Source of the DNA: Xestospongia muta
Lineage: Eukaryota > Porifera > Demospongiae > Haplosclerida > Petrosiidae
DNA length: 64,000 nt
Direction of reading: 5' to 3'
Assembly: GCA_963693285.1 (NCBI GenBank)
Contig: OY848917.1
Coordinates: 1,366,501 to 1,430,500 of the forward strand
Numbering within the stretch: the stretch's first letter is position 1; each line of letters starts with the position of its first letter. A program made the position numbers and the translations under genes. Shown in pieces: positions 1-11,900 of the stretch. A model generated the notes under the pieces. It was not told the origin of the DNA and ran no database searches. It saw only the letters and a list, made by a program, of their open reading frames with translations.

Positions 1-22
1 TATATATATATATATATATATG
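1..22. repeat. (TA)n microsatellite at left edge
   Basis: Alternating TA run cut by the window edge. The same TA run precedes the second phosphatase gene at about 7980-8008, so it marks the left end of the large duplicated unit. The window may start inside a longer array. Confidence 0.9.
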
Positions 23-95
23 AATTAACAATAAATTAAGCTTCAGTGTCATATAGCACCGCCTACCACACAGTGCACGCCTATTCGTCACTTAG

Positions 96-103
96 TATAT
101 AAG
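96..103 (+). promoter_or_regulatory. TATA box of first DUSP23-like gene
   Basis: TATATAAG lies 45 bp upstream of the ATG at 148. It is kept identically at 8083-8090 before the second gene, and as a degraded TATGTAAG version before the pseudogene near 19650. Position and conservation support a core promoter; the start site itself cannot be seen. Confidence 0.55.
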
Positions 104-147
104 TAGATTAACTACACAAATCATTTCAGATAACGTACGAGATAAAA

Positions 148-962
148 ATGGCAAAACCGAAAACTCCATGGCCAGATGATACAGAGGCACAACTGAATGA
201 AGATACTACAGCTAACAATTCTAAAGAACCTGAGAACTTTTCCTGGGTGGAAAAAGATGTATTAGCCGCCATGGCATATCCTGGAAAAAAAGGAAATTTG
301 GAGTTTTTGAGAAAAAACGCTATAGCAGTCCTTATAAACTATCAAAACATACCAAAAGTTAAACAGAAGGACTATGATGATCGTGAGATTAATAAGGCTG
401 AAAGTATCCAGTATGTAGCTGATCCTAAAAATTACGGAATAAAAGTTTATTGCCTTTACATCAAAGACTGGACTGCTCCATCATTTGAACAAGTAATACT
501 ATATCATCATAACTATAATATTTTTGTTCTTTTATTGTTTAGATAATCAGAATGAATGAAATAATTGATAAAGCTAAAGACAGTGGGGTTCGTGTAGGCA
601 TGCATTGCTGGGGAGGTTTTGGTCGAACTGGAACGATGGTGGCCGGCTATCTCATATACAATGGAAAAGATACTGAAGAAGCCAAAACGAGTTCGTTTGT
701 TGATGTTATAATCACGGAAACAAGGAAAATACGGGATGGTTCCATAGAGATAGCTACTCAAGAGGAAGTTTTGCATACATATTGGTATTATCTGCAAGAA
801 GTGAAGAAAGGAAATAAAGATGCATTAGGGAAGACGAGAGAACTAGCGACTCATAAGAAAGATATGTTAAGAAAATTGCAACCTGACGTTAAATTGGAAG
901 AGCACTACGATGAAGAAAACTGCAAAAAGGCCAGACAATATGCATTGGGAGAAGTTAAATAA
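148..962 (+). CDS. DUSP23-like dual-specificity phosphatase, copy 1
   Basis: Two exons, 148-492 and 543-962, around a 50-bp GT/AG intron; 254 aa. The catalytic P-loop is HCWGGFGRTG (residues 136-145, nucleophile C137, R143). The likely general acid is D107 in IKDWTAPSFEQ, and the GSIE..TQEE element (181-190) matches the DUSP23 fold. The family dephosphorylates phospho-Ser/Thr/Tyr or other small phosphoesters; the substrate here is unknown. The acidic N-terminal extension of about 50 residues is longer than usual for DUSP23. There is no signal peptide or TM segment, so it is probably cytosolic. Start chosen at the first ATG after the TATA box, shared by both copies. Nearly all differences from the tandem copy at 8135 are amino-acid changing. 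All catalytic residues are present. Confidence 0.88.
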
Positions 963-3900
963 GAAGAGACAAAAAGAGACTATTTCTTTAGAAAATGTCT
1001 TTTCATTATTTGTCATAATAATATTAGTTTTGAATAGATAATTAGCAGATGTAATTTTTTATTAAAATCAAATAAATGCACATTAGCTTATTAAGATATA
1101 CTATTGGTTCATACTTTGCTTTTTTTTGCATTTGACAGTTTTTGTTGTAATAACAAACTCCATTGCTGTAAAAATGTTAGACTCCAATAGTCCTTAGATT
1201 TATCATAAAATGGGACAACACATTTCTTAGATGGAATTGAATCAGACATAATAACATGGAAGTTAACTCTACATGGATACTTGTGACAATAGTAAAATAA
1301 AGTTTGGAAACTTTATCATCTAAAACCAATAAAAAATATTTTGGGATGTCCTAAGTATTTTTCTTTTGTTTAATATGATTGTTTAAGGAGATGTATGGAA
1401 GTGAACCTTTGTCCACAGTAAGGTTATCACAAGAGTTAAGACATAGAGCAAATCTGCCGAAGACCTAAGTAACACATAATACAATACAGGGCGAGAATTC
1501 ATTGGATTATTGTTTCTGTATATCCAAGGATTTCTATCCTAAGACTATCTTGAAATGATGATACCAAAATTCGGTGTCATTATTCTTTGGGACATTTGTC
1601 CAATCCTGGCTTAAGGACACATATCACTATTGAGTCTGAGTGTCCCAGGTGTCCTAAATGTCTTTGATAATTTCAAAGACATTTTGATGACTACACCATA
1701 AAATACTTTCCAAAAAGGTGCAATAGTATTAGAGTGCATCTAAAATCTCTCCTAATTAATTTTTATAAGGGGTGTGTCTACGAACTCTGACTCTTATTTA
1801 ACTCAGTATCATATGTTGAGCTCTTACCTTAAGAATTAAAACTTGCTTTAAATCCATTTTGTATTTGAAGTCTTAGAGGCAGTAGCTATGGAATGATTAT
1901 ATGCATACTGATACACCAGTTTATATATATATATGAAAATACACTCTAGAAAACTGCAAAAAGGCCAGAGAATATGTAGGGAAAAATGTTAAATAAGAAG
2001 AGACAAAAAGGGACTATTTCTTTAGAAAATGTCTTTTCATTATTTGTCATAAAATTAGTTTTTAATAGATAATTAACAAATGTTTTTTCAAATATTTGTA
2101 GCTTCATTTACTGTCTTACAACATTTACTCAATAGGTAGTATATATATATACAAAACTATTGCTAATCTTCTTCAAATAATAATTACTTTATTTTCCTTT
2201 TATTGTTACTGTTACTGATATCATAGTTAACACGTGGTCTAGACTGTTTTTAATGTTGTGTTGGTAGTTTATAGACTTTTCATCTATTTCCAATTCATTT
2301 AATTCCACAAAATTATCTGATAAAATCTTGAAGAGTTAAGCCATTTTTTTCTGTGTCATCATCCCCACTTATAATATATAATAATTCATAAGGGGAACGG
2401 ATTTAAGGCTTAAATGTGTATATCACAAGTCTTAGTCTATCAAAAATAATAGAATACCACATTTGTCTTTCTATTAAGCTGATAGGTTAGTATTTTCTGA
2501 CACTGCAAACTTTTAACTACATGCATCAGCATTTATGCAGTTACATTATAAGGTATAAAGACAACACTGAATCATACGATGTCCTTCACTATTGAGAATT
2601 GCCTTATGTAAATGGAACCTCATATTAATTACTCCTTTATTTTTAAAAAGAATTAATTGTTCTATAATGCAGTTTAATACTTTGTTTCTATTTTTTTATA
2701 TCTGCTTGTGTTCCGTGAACATGTCATTAAGATCTTATTTCTAAAGTAATAAATGTAAAGTATAAATTTTATGTTTTACAGAAGTTAGAAATAATTAAAC
2801 TTTTTTATCAATTAAATTTAGAATAATAGCAGAAACTCTCATTGTATTTCTTTAACTGATCTTTTACTATGTATTGTATCATATTTGTTAGTTGCACTTC
2901 TTAATTGATTAGAAACCTCAAAACTACTTTGACTGCTCTTACATGCCAAACATGCTTGCATTTTAATTGTTAGCTGCACTTCTTAATTAACTCTTAACAT
3001 CATTACCTACTTTGACTGCTTTTACATGCTCAAAAGTCACTCACTAACTATCCATATTATTGAAGTGACAGTAAGTGACATATATGTTAATAATAGCACA
3101 TTAGGTATTATTTAATAGTTCTTCGTATCTGTGATGTCCAGATGTTGTTGGAAGCATGCAAGGGTCACATTGTAAGCCATGAATTTTACTAACATGAGCT
3201 TCAACTGTTAACTGTTGGCTATTTTAGAACATTTTCTAGTTTGTAGACATTGTACATGATATGAGGGTACTTACAGCACCTCTAGCAATGTGCCATTGTT
3301 TTAATATCCCAATAACATCCTTTGCAAACCATTGACCGTGCTAATGGGACGCATTTCAATTTTAACGAATTAACTTTACTTACATAATTACAGAGTGGGG
3401 AGAACTAGTGATGCCCATCAGTCCTTTGGGATGTCCTAGTTATTTTTATTTTGTTTAATATGATTGTTTAAGGAGATGTATGAAAGTGAACCTTTGTCCA
3501 CAGTAAGGTTACCTTAATAGGTAAGACTATTCTATGATGACAAACATAGAGCCAATCAGCCTAAGTCCTAAATAACACATCATATATACAGTACTATTGT
3601 GGGATGAAAACTCATTGGATTATTGTTTTTGCATTTCCAAGGATTTCTACCCTATGACTATCTTGAAATGATGACACCAAAATTTGGTATATATATCCTC
3701 CTGGACTAAAGACACGTATCACTATTGAGTCTGTGTATTCCAGGTGTCCAAAATGTCTTTGATAATTTCAAGTACTTTCCAAAAAAGGTGAAATAGTATT
3801 CGAGCGCGTCTAAAATTTCTCATAATTAATTTCTATAAGGGGTGTGTCCACAAACTATGACTTGAATATAATAACTCAGCATCATGTGTTGAGTTCTTAC

Positions 3901-6900
3901 CTCAAGAATTAAAGCTTAACTTTAAGTCCATTTTATATTTTAAGTCTTAGAGGCAGTAGCTGTGGAATGATTATATGCATACTGTTACACTAGTTTATTT
4001 ACAAAAATAAAGCAATGTACTATTACAAAGCAAATAACTACTAGCCTAAGGACATAAGCCATTAGCTCTTTTGGTCACTATTGTTTGTATAACAACGCCG
4101 GGATTAGTCATTAATTGGGATGTATTACATAAGCAGGAATATCTCACCAAAGTGTATCATAGAAATTGATTATAATGTCTCGCATAATATTGACAGGGAT
4201 GTCTTGATTACACTCTAGAAAACTGCTAAAGGCCAGAGAATTTGCAGTGAAAAATGTTAAATAAAGAGAGGCAAAAGGGACTATTTCTTTGGAAAATATC
4301 TTTTCATTATTTGTAATAGTAATAGTTTTGAATTAGGAATTAATTAGGAAAAGTTAATTTCAAATATTTGCAGCTTCACTTCCTGTCTTACAACTTTTAG
4401 TCAATAGGTAGTATATATGTACAAAAGTATTACTAATCTTCTTCAAATAATAATTAGTTTATTTTCCTTTTTTTTGTTACTGTTACTGATATCATAGTTA
4501 ACACTTGGTCTAGACTGTTTTTTTAATGTTGTGGCCAACTTTAACGTAGTTTACAGACTTTTCATCTATTTCCAATTCATTTAATCCCATGAAATCATCT
4601 AATAAAATGTACTGGTGTCCCATTTCATTTAAAAATTTGAATGATCATATCATATTGTGGAAGAGTTAAGCCATTTTGTTCTGGGTCATTATCCTCACTT
4701 ATAATATGTAATGACTCATAAGGGGAACAGATTTAAGGCCTCAATGTGCATATCACGTCTTAGTCTATCATAAATAATAGACTACCCCATTTGTTTTTCC
4801 ATTAAGCTGATAGGTTAGCATTTTTTGACACTGCAAACCTTTAACGATATGGATCAGCATTTATCCAGTTACATTAGTAAACAAGGTATAATGACTCCTG
4901 AATCATACGATATCCTTCACAATTGTAAATTGCTTATGTAAAAGGAACCTCATATTATTTATTTATTTACTTTTAAAAAGAATTAATTTTTCTATAATGC
5001 TGTTTAGTACTTTGTTTCTATTTTATAATATCTGCTTGTGTTCAGTGAACATGTCATTAAGATCTTATTTCCAAAGCAATAAATGTAAAGTATAAATTTT
5101 ATGTTTTACAGAAGTTAGAAATAATTAAGCTTTTTTATCAATTAAATTTGAGAATAATAGCAGAAGCTCTCATTGTATTTCCTTAACCAATCTTTTACTA
5201 TGTATTGTATCATATTTGTTAGTTGCACTTCTTAATTGATTAGAAACCTTAACACTACTTTGACTGCTCTTACATGCCAAACATGCTTGTATTTTAATTG
5301 TTAGCTGCACTTCTTAATTAACTCTTAACATCATTACCTACTTTGACTGCTTTTACATGCTCAAAAGTCACTCACTAACTGTCCATATTATTGAAGTGAC
5401 AGTAAGTGACATATATATTAATAATAACACATTAGGTATTATTTAAAAGTTCTTCATACCAGTGATGTCCAGATGTTGTTGGAAGCATGCAAGGGCCACA
5501 TTGTAAGCCATGAATTTTACTAACATGAGCTCCAACTGTTAACTGTTGGCTATTTTAGAACATTTTCTATTTTGTAGACATTGTACATGATATGAGGGTA
5601 CTTAGAGTACCTCCAGCAATGTGCCATTGTTTTAATATCTCACTAACATCCTTTGCAAATCATTGACCGTGCTAATGGGACGCATTTCAATTTTAACAAA
5701 TTCACATTACTTACATAATTACAGAGTGTGGAGAACTAGTGATGCCCATCAGTCCTTTGGGATGTCCTAGTTATTTTTATTTTGTTTAATATGATTGTTT
5801 AAGGAGATGTATGGAAGTGAAGCTTTGTCCACAGTAAGGTTACCTTGATAGGTAAGACTATTCTATGATGACAAACATAGAGCCAATCAGCCTAAGTCCT
5901 AAATAACACATCATATATACAGTACTATTTTGGGATGAAAACTCATTGGATTATTGTATTTGCATTTCCAAGGATTTCTACCCTATGACTATCTTGAAAT
6001 GATACACCAAATTTGGTATATGTATCCTCCTGGACTAAAGACACATATCACTATTGAGTCTGTGTATTTCAAGTGTCAAAAATGTCTTTGATAATTTCAA
6101 GTACTTTCCAAAAAAGTGAAATAGTACTTGAGCGCGTCTAAAATTTTCTTATAATTAATTTTTATAAGGGGTGTGTCCACAAACTATGACTTGAATATGA
6201 TAACTCAGCATCATGTGTTGAGTTCTTACCTCAAGAATTAAAACTTAGCTTTAAGTCCATTTTATATTTTAAGTCTTAGAGGCAGTAGTTGTGGAATGAT
6301 TATATGCATACTGATACAGTAGTTTATTTACAAAAATAAAGCAATGTACTATTACAAAGCAAATAACTACTAGCCTAAGAACAAAAGCCATTAGCTCTTT
6401 TGGTCACTATTGTTTGTATAAAAACGCTGGGATTAGTCATTAATTGGGATGTATTACATGAGCATGAATATCTCACTAAAGTGTATAGTAGAAATCGATT
6501 ATAATGTCTCACATAATATTGACAGGGATGTCTTGATTACACTCTAGAAAACTGCAAAAAGGTCAGAGAATTTGCAGTGAAAAATGTCAAATAAGAAGAG
6601 ACAAAAAAAGGTCTATTTCTTTAGAAAATGTCTTTTCATTATTTGTCATAATATTAGTTTTGAATAGATAATTAGGAAATGTTAATTTCAAATATTTGTA
6701 GCTTCACTTCCTGTCTTACAAGTTTTAGTCAATAGGTAGTATATATGTACAAAAGTATTACTAATCTTCTTCAAATAATAATTAGTTCATTTTCTTTTTT
6801 TTTGTTACTGTTACTGATATCATAGTTAACACTTGGTCTAGACTGTTTTTTCAATGTTGTGGCCAACTTTAATGTAGTTTATAGACTTTTCATCTATTTC

Positions 6901-7186
6901 TAATTCATTTAATCCTATGAAATCATCTAATAAAATGCACTGGTGTCCCATTTCGTTTAAAAATTTGAATGATTATATCATATTGTGGAAGAGTTAAACC
7001 ATTTTGTTCTGGGTCATTATCCCCACTTATAATATGTAATGACTCATACGGGGAACAGATTTAAGGCTTCAATGTGCATATCACGTCTTAGTCTATCATA
7101 AATAATAGACTAACCCATTTGTTTTTCCATTAAGCTGATAGGTTAGCATTTTTTGATACTACAAACCTTTAACTATATGGATCAGC
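963..7186. repeat. Tandem array block 1 (R1-R3, about 2.1-2.3 kb units)
   Basis: No intact gene. After the phosphatase 3' UTR the sequence is three direct repeats anchored on GGGATGTCCTA at 1343 (R1), 3428 (R2) and 5759 (R3, cut at 7186). R2 and R3 contain about 200 bp that R1 lacks. Each unit carries a relic of the phosphatase last exon and 3' UTR (about 1942-2060, 4210-4330 and 6540-6660, starting ACTCTAGAAAACTGC). The units therefore probably arose from duplications that once included the gene and lost its body. The array contains only short ORFs without similarity to known proteins. Confidence 0.85.
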
Positions 7187-7196
7187 ATTTATCCAG

Positions 7197-7830
7197 GCCA
7201 TGACAACTCTCCAGATTTTCTCTGTAACCCAGATGATATCTGCAGTCTTATTTCTCGTATTCCTTTGGACACTGCTTCTGGTCCTGACAGTATCTCCTCT
7301 ATCATGCTCCACAACACAGCTCCTAGTATTTCACTTCCTCTTTCTATTATTTTCAACTCCTCCCTCTCAACAGGTACATTTTCTTCAGACTGGAAAAACT
7401 CCAATATTGTACCTATCCCCAAAACAAAAATCTCTTCTTCATCCCCTTCAGACTATTGCCCAATCTCTCTACTTTCCCTCCCAAGTAAGATCCTGGAACG
7501 TCACATATTTAACTATCTGTATGAATTTTGTTCTGCTCACAACATTCTCTAACTGTCAGTTTAGTTTTTGACTAGGATTTTCAACTGAAAAAGCTATATT
7601 ATCTATTATCAATTGTTGGTTTTCTTCACTTATTGCAAAAATGCCATCTGTGCACTTTTCTTTGATCTCACAAAAGCATTCGACTCTGTCCCTCACAAGC
7701 CTCTACTTGACTCCTTATCTTTGCTCAACGTTCCTTCCTCTTCTTTTGTCTTGGCTTCATAGCTATCTGCAAGGCCGTACTCAGTTTGTGCCCTTTACTA
7801 GCAGCTGCTATTGGGCATTCACTTTGTCAA
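7197..7830 (+). mobile_element. LINE reverse-transcriptase fragment
   Basis: Frames broken by stops and shifts spell a non-LTR RT core: TASGPDSISS, then DWKNSNIVPIPK, then SDYCPISLLSLPSKILE (a version of the classic NYRPISLLS...K.LE block), a degraded GFSTEKA, then SLISQKHSTLSLTS in another frame, then YLQGRTQFV. This is the palm/finger part of a CR1/Jockey/L2-like LINE. It lacks the endonuclease, the catalytic FADD box and a 3' end, so it is dead. It replaces the rest of repeat R3 and lies directly before the second phosphatase unit. Confidence 0.75.
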
Positions 7831-7975
7831 TAAAAAAATATGAGTATCAAACGGTTTATATTGAACCATGTGCTCATACACAAGGAGGTACCAACATATG
7901 AACAGTACTGATATCACTTGAGTGGTTGGGTGTATCCGTATGGTATTAAAGTTTATTTTAAATGTATTTCACCCA

Positions 7976-8008
<33 letters not shown>
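7831..8008. repeat. LINE-adjacent tail and (TA)n
   Basis: Unassigned sequence downstream of the LINE fragment, ending in a (TA)n run at about 7978-8008. From the TA run onward the sequence repeats that at position 1, so this is the junction between the two large duplicated units. Confidence 0.7.
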
Positions 8009-8011
<3 letters not shown>

Positions 8012-8082
8012 TTAACAATAAATTAAGCTTCAGTGTCATATAGCACCGCCTACCACACAGTGCACGCCTATTCGTCACTTAG

Positions 8083-8090
8083 TATATAAG
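8083..8090 (+). promoter_or_regulatory. TATA box of second DUSP23-like gene
   Basis: TATATAAG, 45 bp upstream of the ATG at 8135. The 100-odd bases between the TA run and the ATG look identical to those before copy 1, so both genes have the same proximal promoter. Confidence 0.55.
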
Positions 8091-8134
8091 TAGATTAACT
8101 ACACAAATCATTTCAGATAACGTACGAGATAAAA

Positions 8135-8949
8135 ATGGCAAAACCGAAAACTCCATGGCCAGATGATACAGAGGCACAACTGAATGAAGATACTACAGCT
8201 AACAATTCTAAAGAACCTGAGAACTTTTCTTGGGTGGAAAAAGATGTATTAGCCGCCATGGCATATCCTGATGAAGAAGGAAATTTGGAGTTTTTGAGAA
8301 AAAACGCTATAGCAGTCCTTATAAACTATCAAAACATACCAAAAGCTACACAGAAGGACTATGATAGTCATGAGGTTGAAAATGCTGAAATGGTCCAGTA
8401 TGTAGCTGATCCTAAAAAATACAGAATAACCGTTTATTGCCTTTACATCAAAGACTGGACTGCTCCATCATTTGAACAAGTAATACTATATCATCATAAC
8501 TATAATATTTTTGTTCTTTTATTGTTTAGATAATCAGAATGAATGAAATAATTGATAAAGCTAAAGACAGTGGGGTTCGTGTAGGCATGCATTGCTGGGG
8601 AGGTTTTGGTCGAACTGGAACGATGGTGGCCGGCTATCTCATATACAATAGACAAGATACTGAAAAAGCCAAAAAGAGTTCGTTTGTTGATGTTATAATC
8701 ACGGAAACAAGGAAAATACGGGATGGTTCCATAGAGATAGCTACTCAAGAGGAAGTTTTGCATACATATTGGTATTATCTGCAAGAAGTGAAGAAAGGAA
8801 ATAAAGATGCATTAGGGAAGACGAGAGAACTAGCGACTCATAAGAAACATATGTTAAGAAATTTGCAACCTGATGTTAAATTGGAAAAGTACTACACTCT
8901 AGAAAACTGCGAAAAGGCCAGACAATATGCATTGGGAGAAGTTAAATAA
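8135..8949 (+). CDS. DUSP23-like dual-specificity phosphatase, copy 2
   Basis: Same structure as copy 1: exons 8135-8479 and 8530-8949, 50-bp intron, 254 aa. C137 and R143 of HCWGGFGRTG and D107 are conserved, so it should be active. It differs from copy 1 at 26 residues in four clusters: 46-48, 71-99, 156-164 and 222-243. Many changes alter charge, for example KK to EE at 47-48. I count about 33 amino-acid-changing and only 2 silent base changes, while the intron and 5' flank are identical. The P-loop, acid loop and N-terminal 45 residues do not change. Substrate unknown. A false duplication of two alleles in an assembly is the main alternative to a true tandem pair. Confidence 0.88.
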
Positions 8950-11900
8950 GAAGAGACAAAAAGAGACTATTTCTTTAGAAAATGTCTTTTCATTATTTGT
9001 CATAATAATATTAGTTTTGAATAGATAATTAGCAGATGTAATTTTTTTATTAAAATCAAATAAATGCACATTAGCTTATTAAGATATACTATTGGTTCAT
9101 ACTTTGCTTTTTTTGCATTTGACAGTTTTTGTTGTAATAACAAACTCCATTGCTGTAAAAATGTTAGACTCCAATAGTCTTTAGATTTATCATAAAATGG
9201 GACAACACATTTCTTAGATGGAATTGAATCAGACATAATAACATGGAAGTTAACTCTACATGGATACTTGTGACAATAGTAAAATAAAGTTTGGAAACTT
9301 TCATCTAAAACCAATAAAAAATATTTTGGGATGTCCTAAGTATTTTTATTTTGTTTAATATGATTGTTTAAGGAGATGTATGGAAGTGAACCTTTGTCCA
9401 CAGTAAGGTTATCACAAGAGTTAAGACATAGAGCAAATCTGCCGAAGACCTAAGTAACACATAATACAATACAGGACGAGAATTCATTGGATTATTGTTT
9501 CTGCATATCCAAGGATTTCTATCCTAAGACTATCTTGAAATGATGATACCAAAATTTGGTGTCATTATTCTTGGGACATTTGTCCAATCCTGGCTTATGG
9601 ACACATATCACTATTGAGTCTGAGTGTCCCAGGTGTCCTAAATGTCTTTGATAATTTCAAAGACATTTTTATGACTACACCATAAAATACTTTCCAAAAA
9701 GGTGCAATAGTATTAGAGTGCATCTAAAATCTCTCCTAATTAATTTTTATAAGGGGTGTGTCTACGAACTCTGACTCTTATTTAATAACTCAGTATCATA
9801 TGTTGAGCTCTTACCTTAAGAATTAAAACTTGCTTTAAATCCATTTTGTATTTGAAGTCTTAGAGGCAGTAGCTATGGAATGATTATATGCATACTGATA
9901 CACCAGTTTATATATATATGAAAATACACTCTAGAAAACTGCAAAAAGGCCAGAGAATATGTAGTGAAAAATGTTAAATAAGAAGAGACAAAAAGGGACT
10001 ATTTCTTTAGAAAATGTCTTTTCATTATTTGTCATAAAATTAGTTTTTAATAGATAATTAACAAATGTTTTTTCAAATATTTGTAGCTACATTTACTGTC
10101 TTACAACATTTAGTCAATAGGTAGTATATATATATACAAAACTATTGCTAATCTTCTTCAAATAATAATTACTTTATTTTCCTTTTATTGTTACTGTTAC
10201 TGATATCATAGTTAACACTTGGTCTAGACTGTTTTTTAATGTTGTGTTGGTAGTAGTGTTGAAACGAATAGGCAAAATCAATATTCGAATAATTGTTTCC
10301 TGAAAAAGCGGATATTCGAATATTCGTTGCTGTCGCCACACTCATAAAACTCGTCACTGCAGGTCTTCATATTATTTTCGTATGACGAAGTCCCAAGCGC
10401 ATGGGACTATTTTTCTTGATTCTTTTGGCTGGCTGTACCTTGGGTTCTGCTTCTTCATTGGTTCCTTCTATTTCTATAGACTTCGAAAACGCTTCGTCAT
10501 TGCTTGAACTTGCTTCGTCTGTTGAGCACGTGTTATCACGTTAAGGGTGTGGCTTAGAACCGAATATTCGAATACCTCAGAAATATTCGAATAATTAGTG
10601 TAACAATCAATTATTCGAATATTCACACTATTCGTTTCAACACTAGTTGGTAGTTTATAGACTTTTCATCTATTTCCAATTCATTTAATTCCACAAAATT
10701 ATCTGATAAAATCTTGAAGAGTTAAGCCATTTTTTTCTGTGTCATCATCCCCACTTATAATATATAATAATTCATAAGGGGAACGGATTTAAGGTTTAAA
10801 TGTGTATATCACATGACTTAGTCTATCAAAAATAATAGAATACCACATTTGTCTTTCTATTAAGCTGATAGGTTAGTACTTTCTGACACTGCAAACTTTT
10901 AACTATATGCATCAGCATTTATACAGTTACATTATAAGGTATAAAGACAGCACTGAATCATACGATATCCTTCACTATTGAGAATTGCCTTATGTATATG
11001 GAACCTCATATTAATTAGTCCTTTACTTTTAAAAAGAATTAATTGTTCTATAATGATGTTTAGTACTTTGGTTCTATTTTTTATTTTATATCTGCTTGTG
11101 TTCAATCAACATGTCATTAATTAAGAACTTATTTCCAAAGTAATAAATGTAAATTATAATTTAATGTTTTCACAGAAGTTAAAAATAATTAAGCTTTTTA
11201 TCAATTAAATTTGAAAATAATAGCAGAAGCTCTCATTGTATTTTCCTTAACTGATCTTTTACTATGCATTGTATCATATTTGTTAGTTGCACTTCTTAAT
11301 TGATTAGAAACCTCCAAACTACTTTGACTGCTCTTACATGTCAAACATGCTTGTATTTTAATTGTTAGCTGCACTACTTAATTAATTCTTAACATCATTA
11401 CCTACTTTGACTGCTCTTACATGCTTAAAAGTCACTCACTAATCATAACTGTCCATATCAACAATGTGACGGTCTGCATACATTAACAATAACACTTTAG
11501 GTTTTCCATACCTGGGATATCCAGATAGTATTGCTGTTGGTAGCATGTAAGGGCCAAATTGTAAGCCATGAATTTTACTAACATGAGCTCCAACTGTTAA
11601 CTGTTGGCTATTTTAGAACATTTTCTAGTTTGTAAACATTGTACATGATATGAGGGTACTTACAGCACCTCCAGCAATGTGCCATTGTTTTAATATCTCA
11701 CTAACATCCTTTGCAAATCATTGACCGTGCTAATGGGACGCATTTCAATTTTAATAAATTCACTTTACTTACATAATTACAGAGTGTGGAGAACTAGTGA
11801 TGCCCATCAGTCCTTTGGGATGTCCTAGTTATTTTTATTTTGTTTAATATGATTGTTTAAGGAGATGTATGGAAGTGAACTTTTGTCCACAGTAAGGTTA

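Noticed and set aside
513..797. 94-aa minus-strand open frames inside both phosphatase genes (also 8500-8784)
   Set aside because: Antisense to the catalytic exon; conserved only because the sense strand is.
148..8949. Reading the two phosphatases as one allele pair placed in tandem by mistake
   Set aside because: Not excluded, but the MITE, the LINE junction and the partial R3/R7 units fit a real duplication better. Kept as the main alternative and given as the refuting test.
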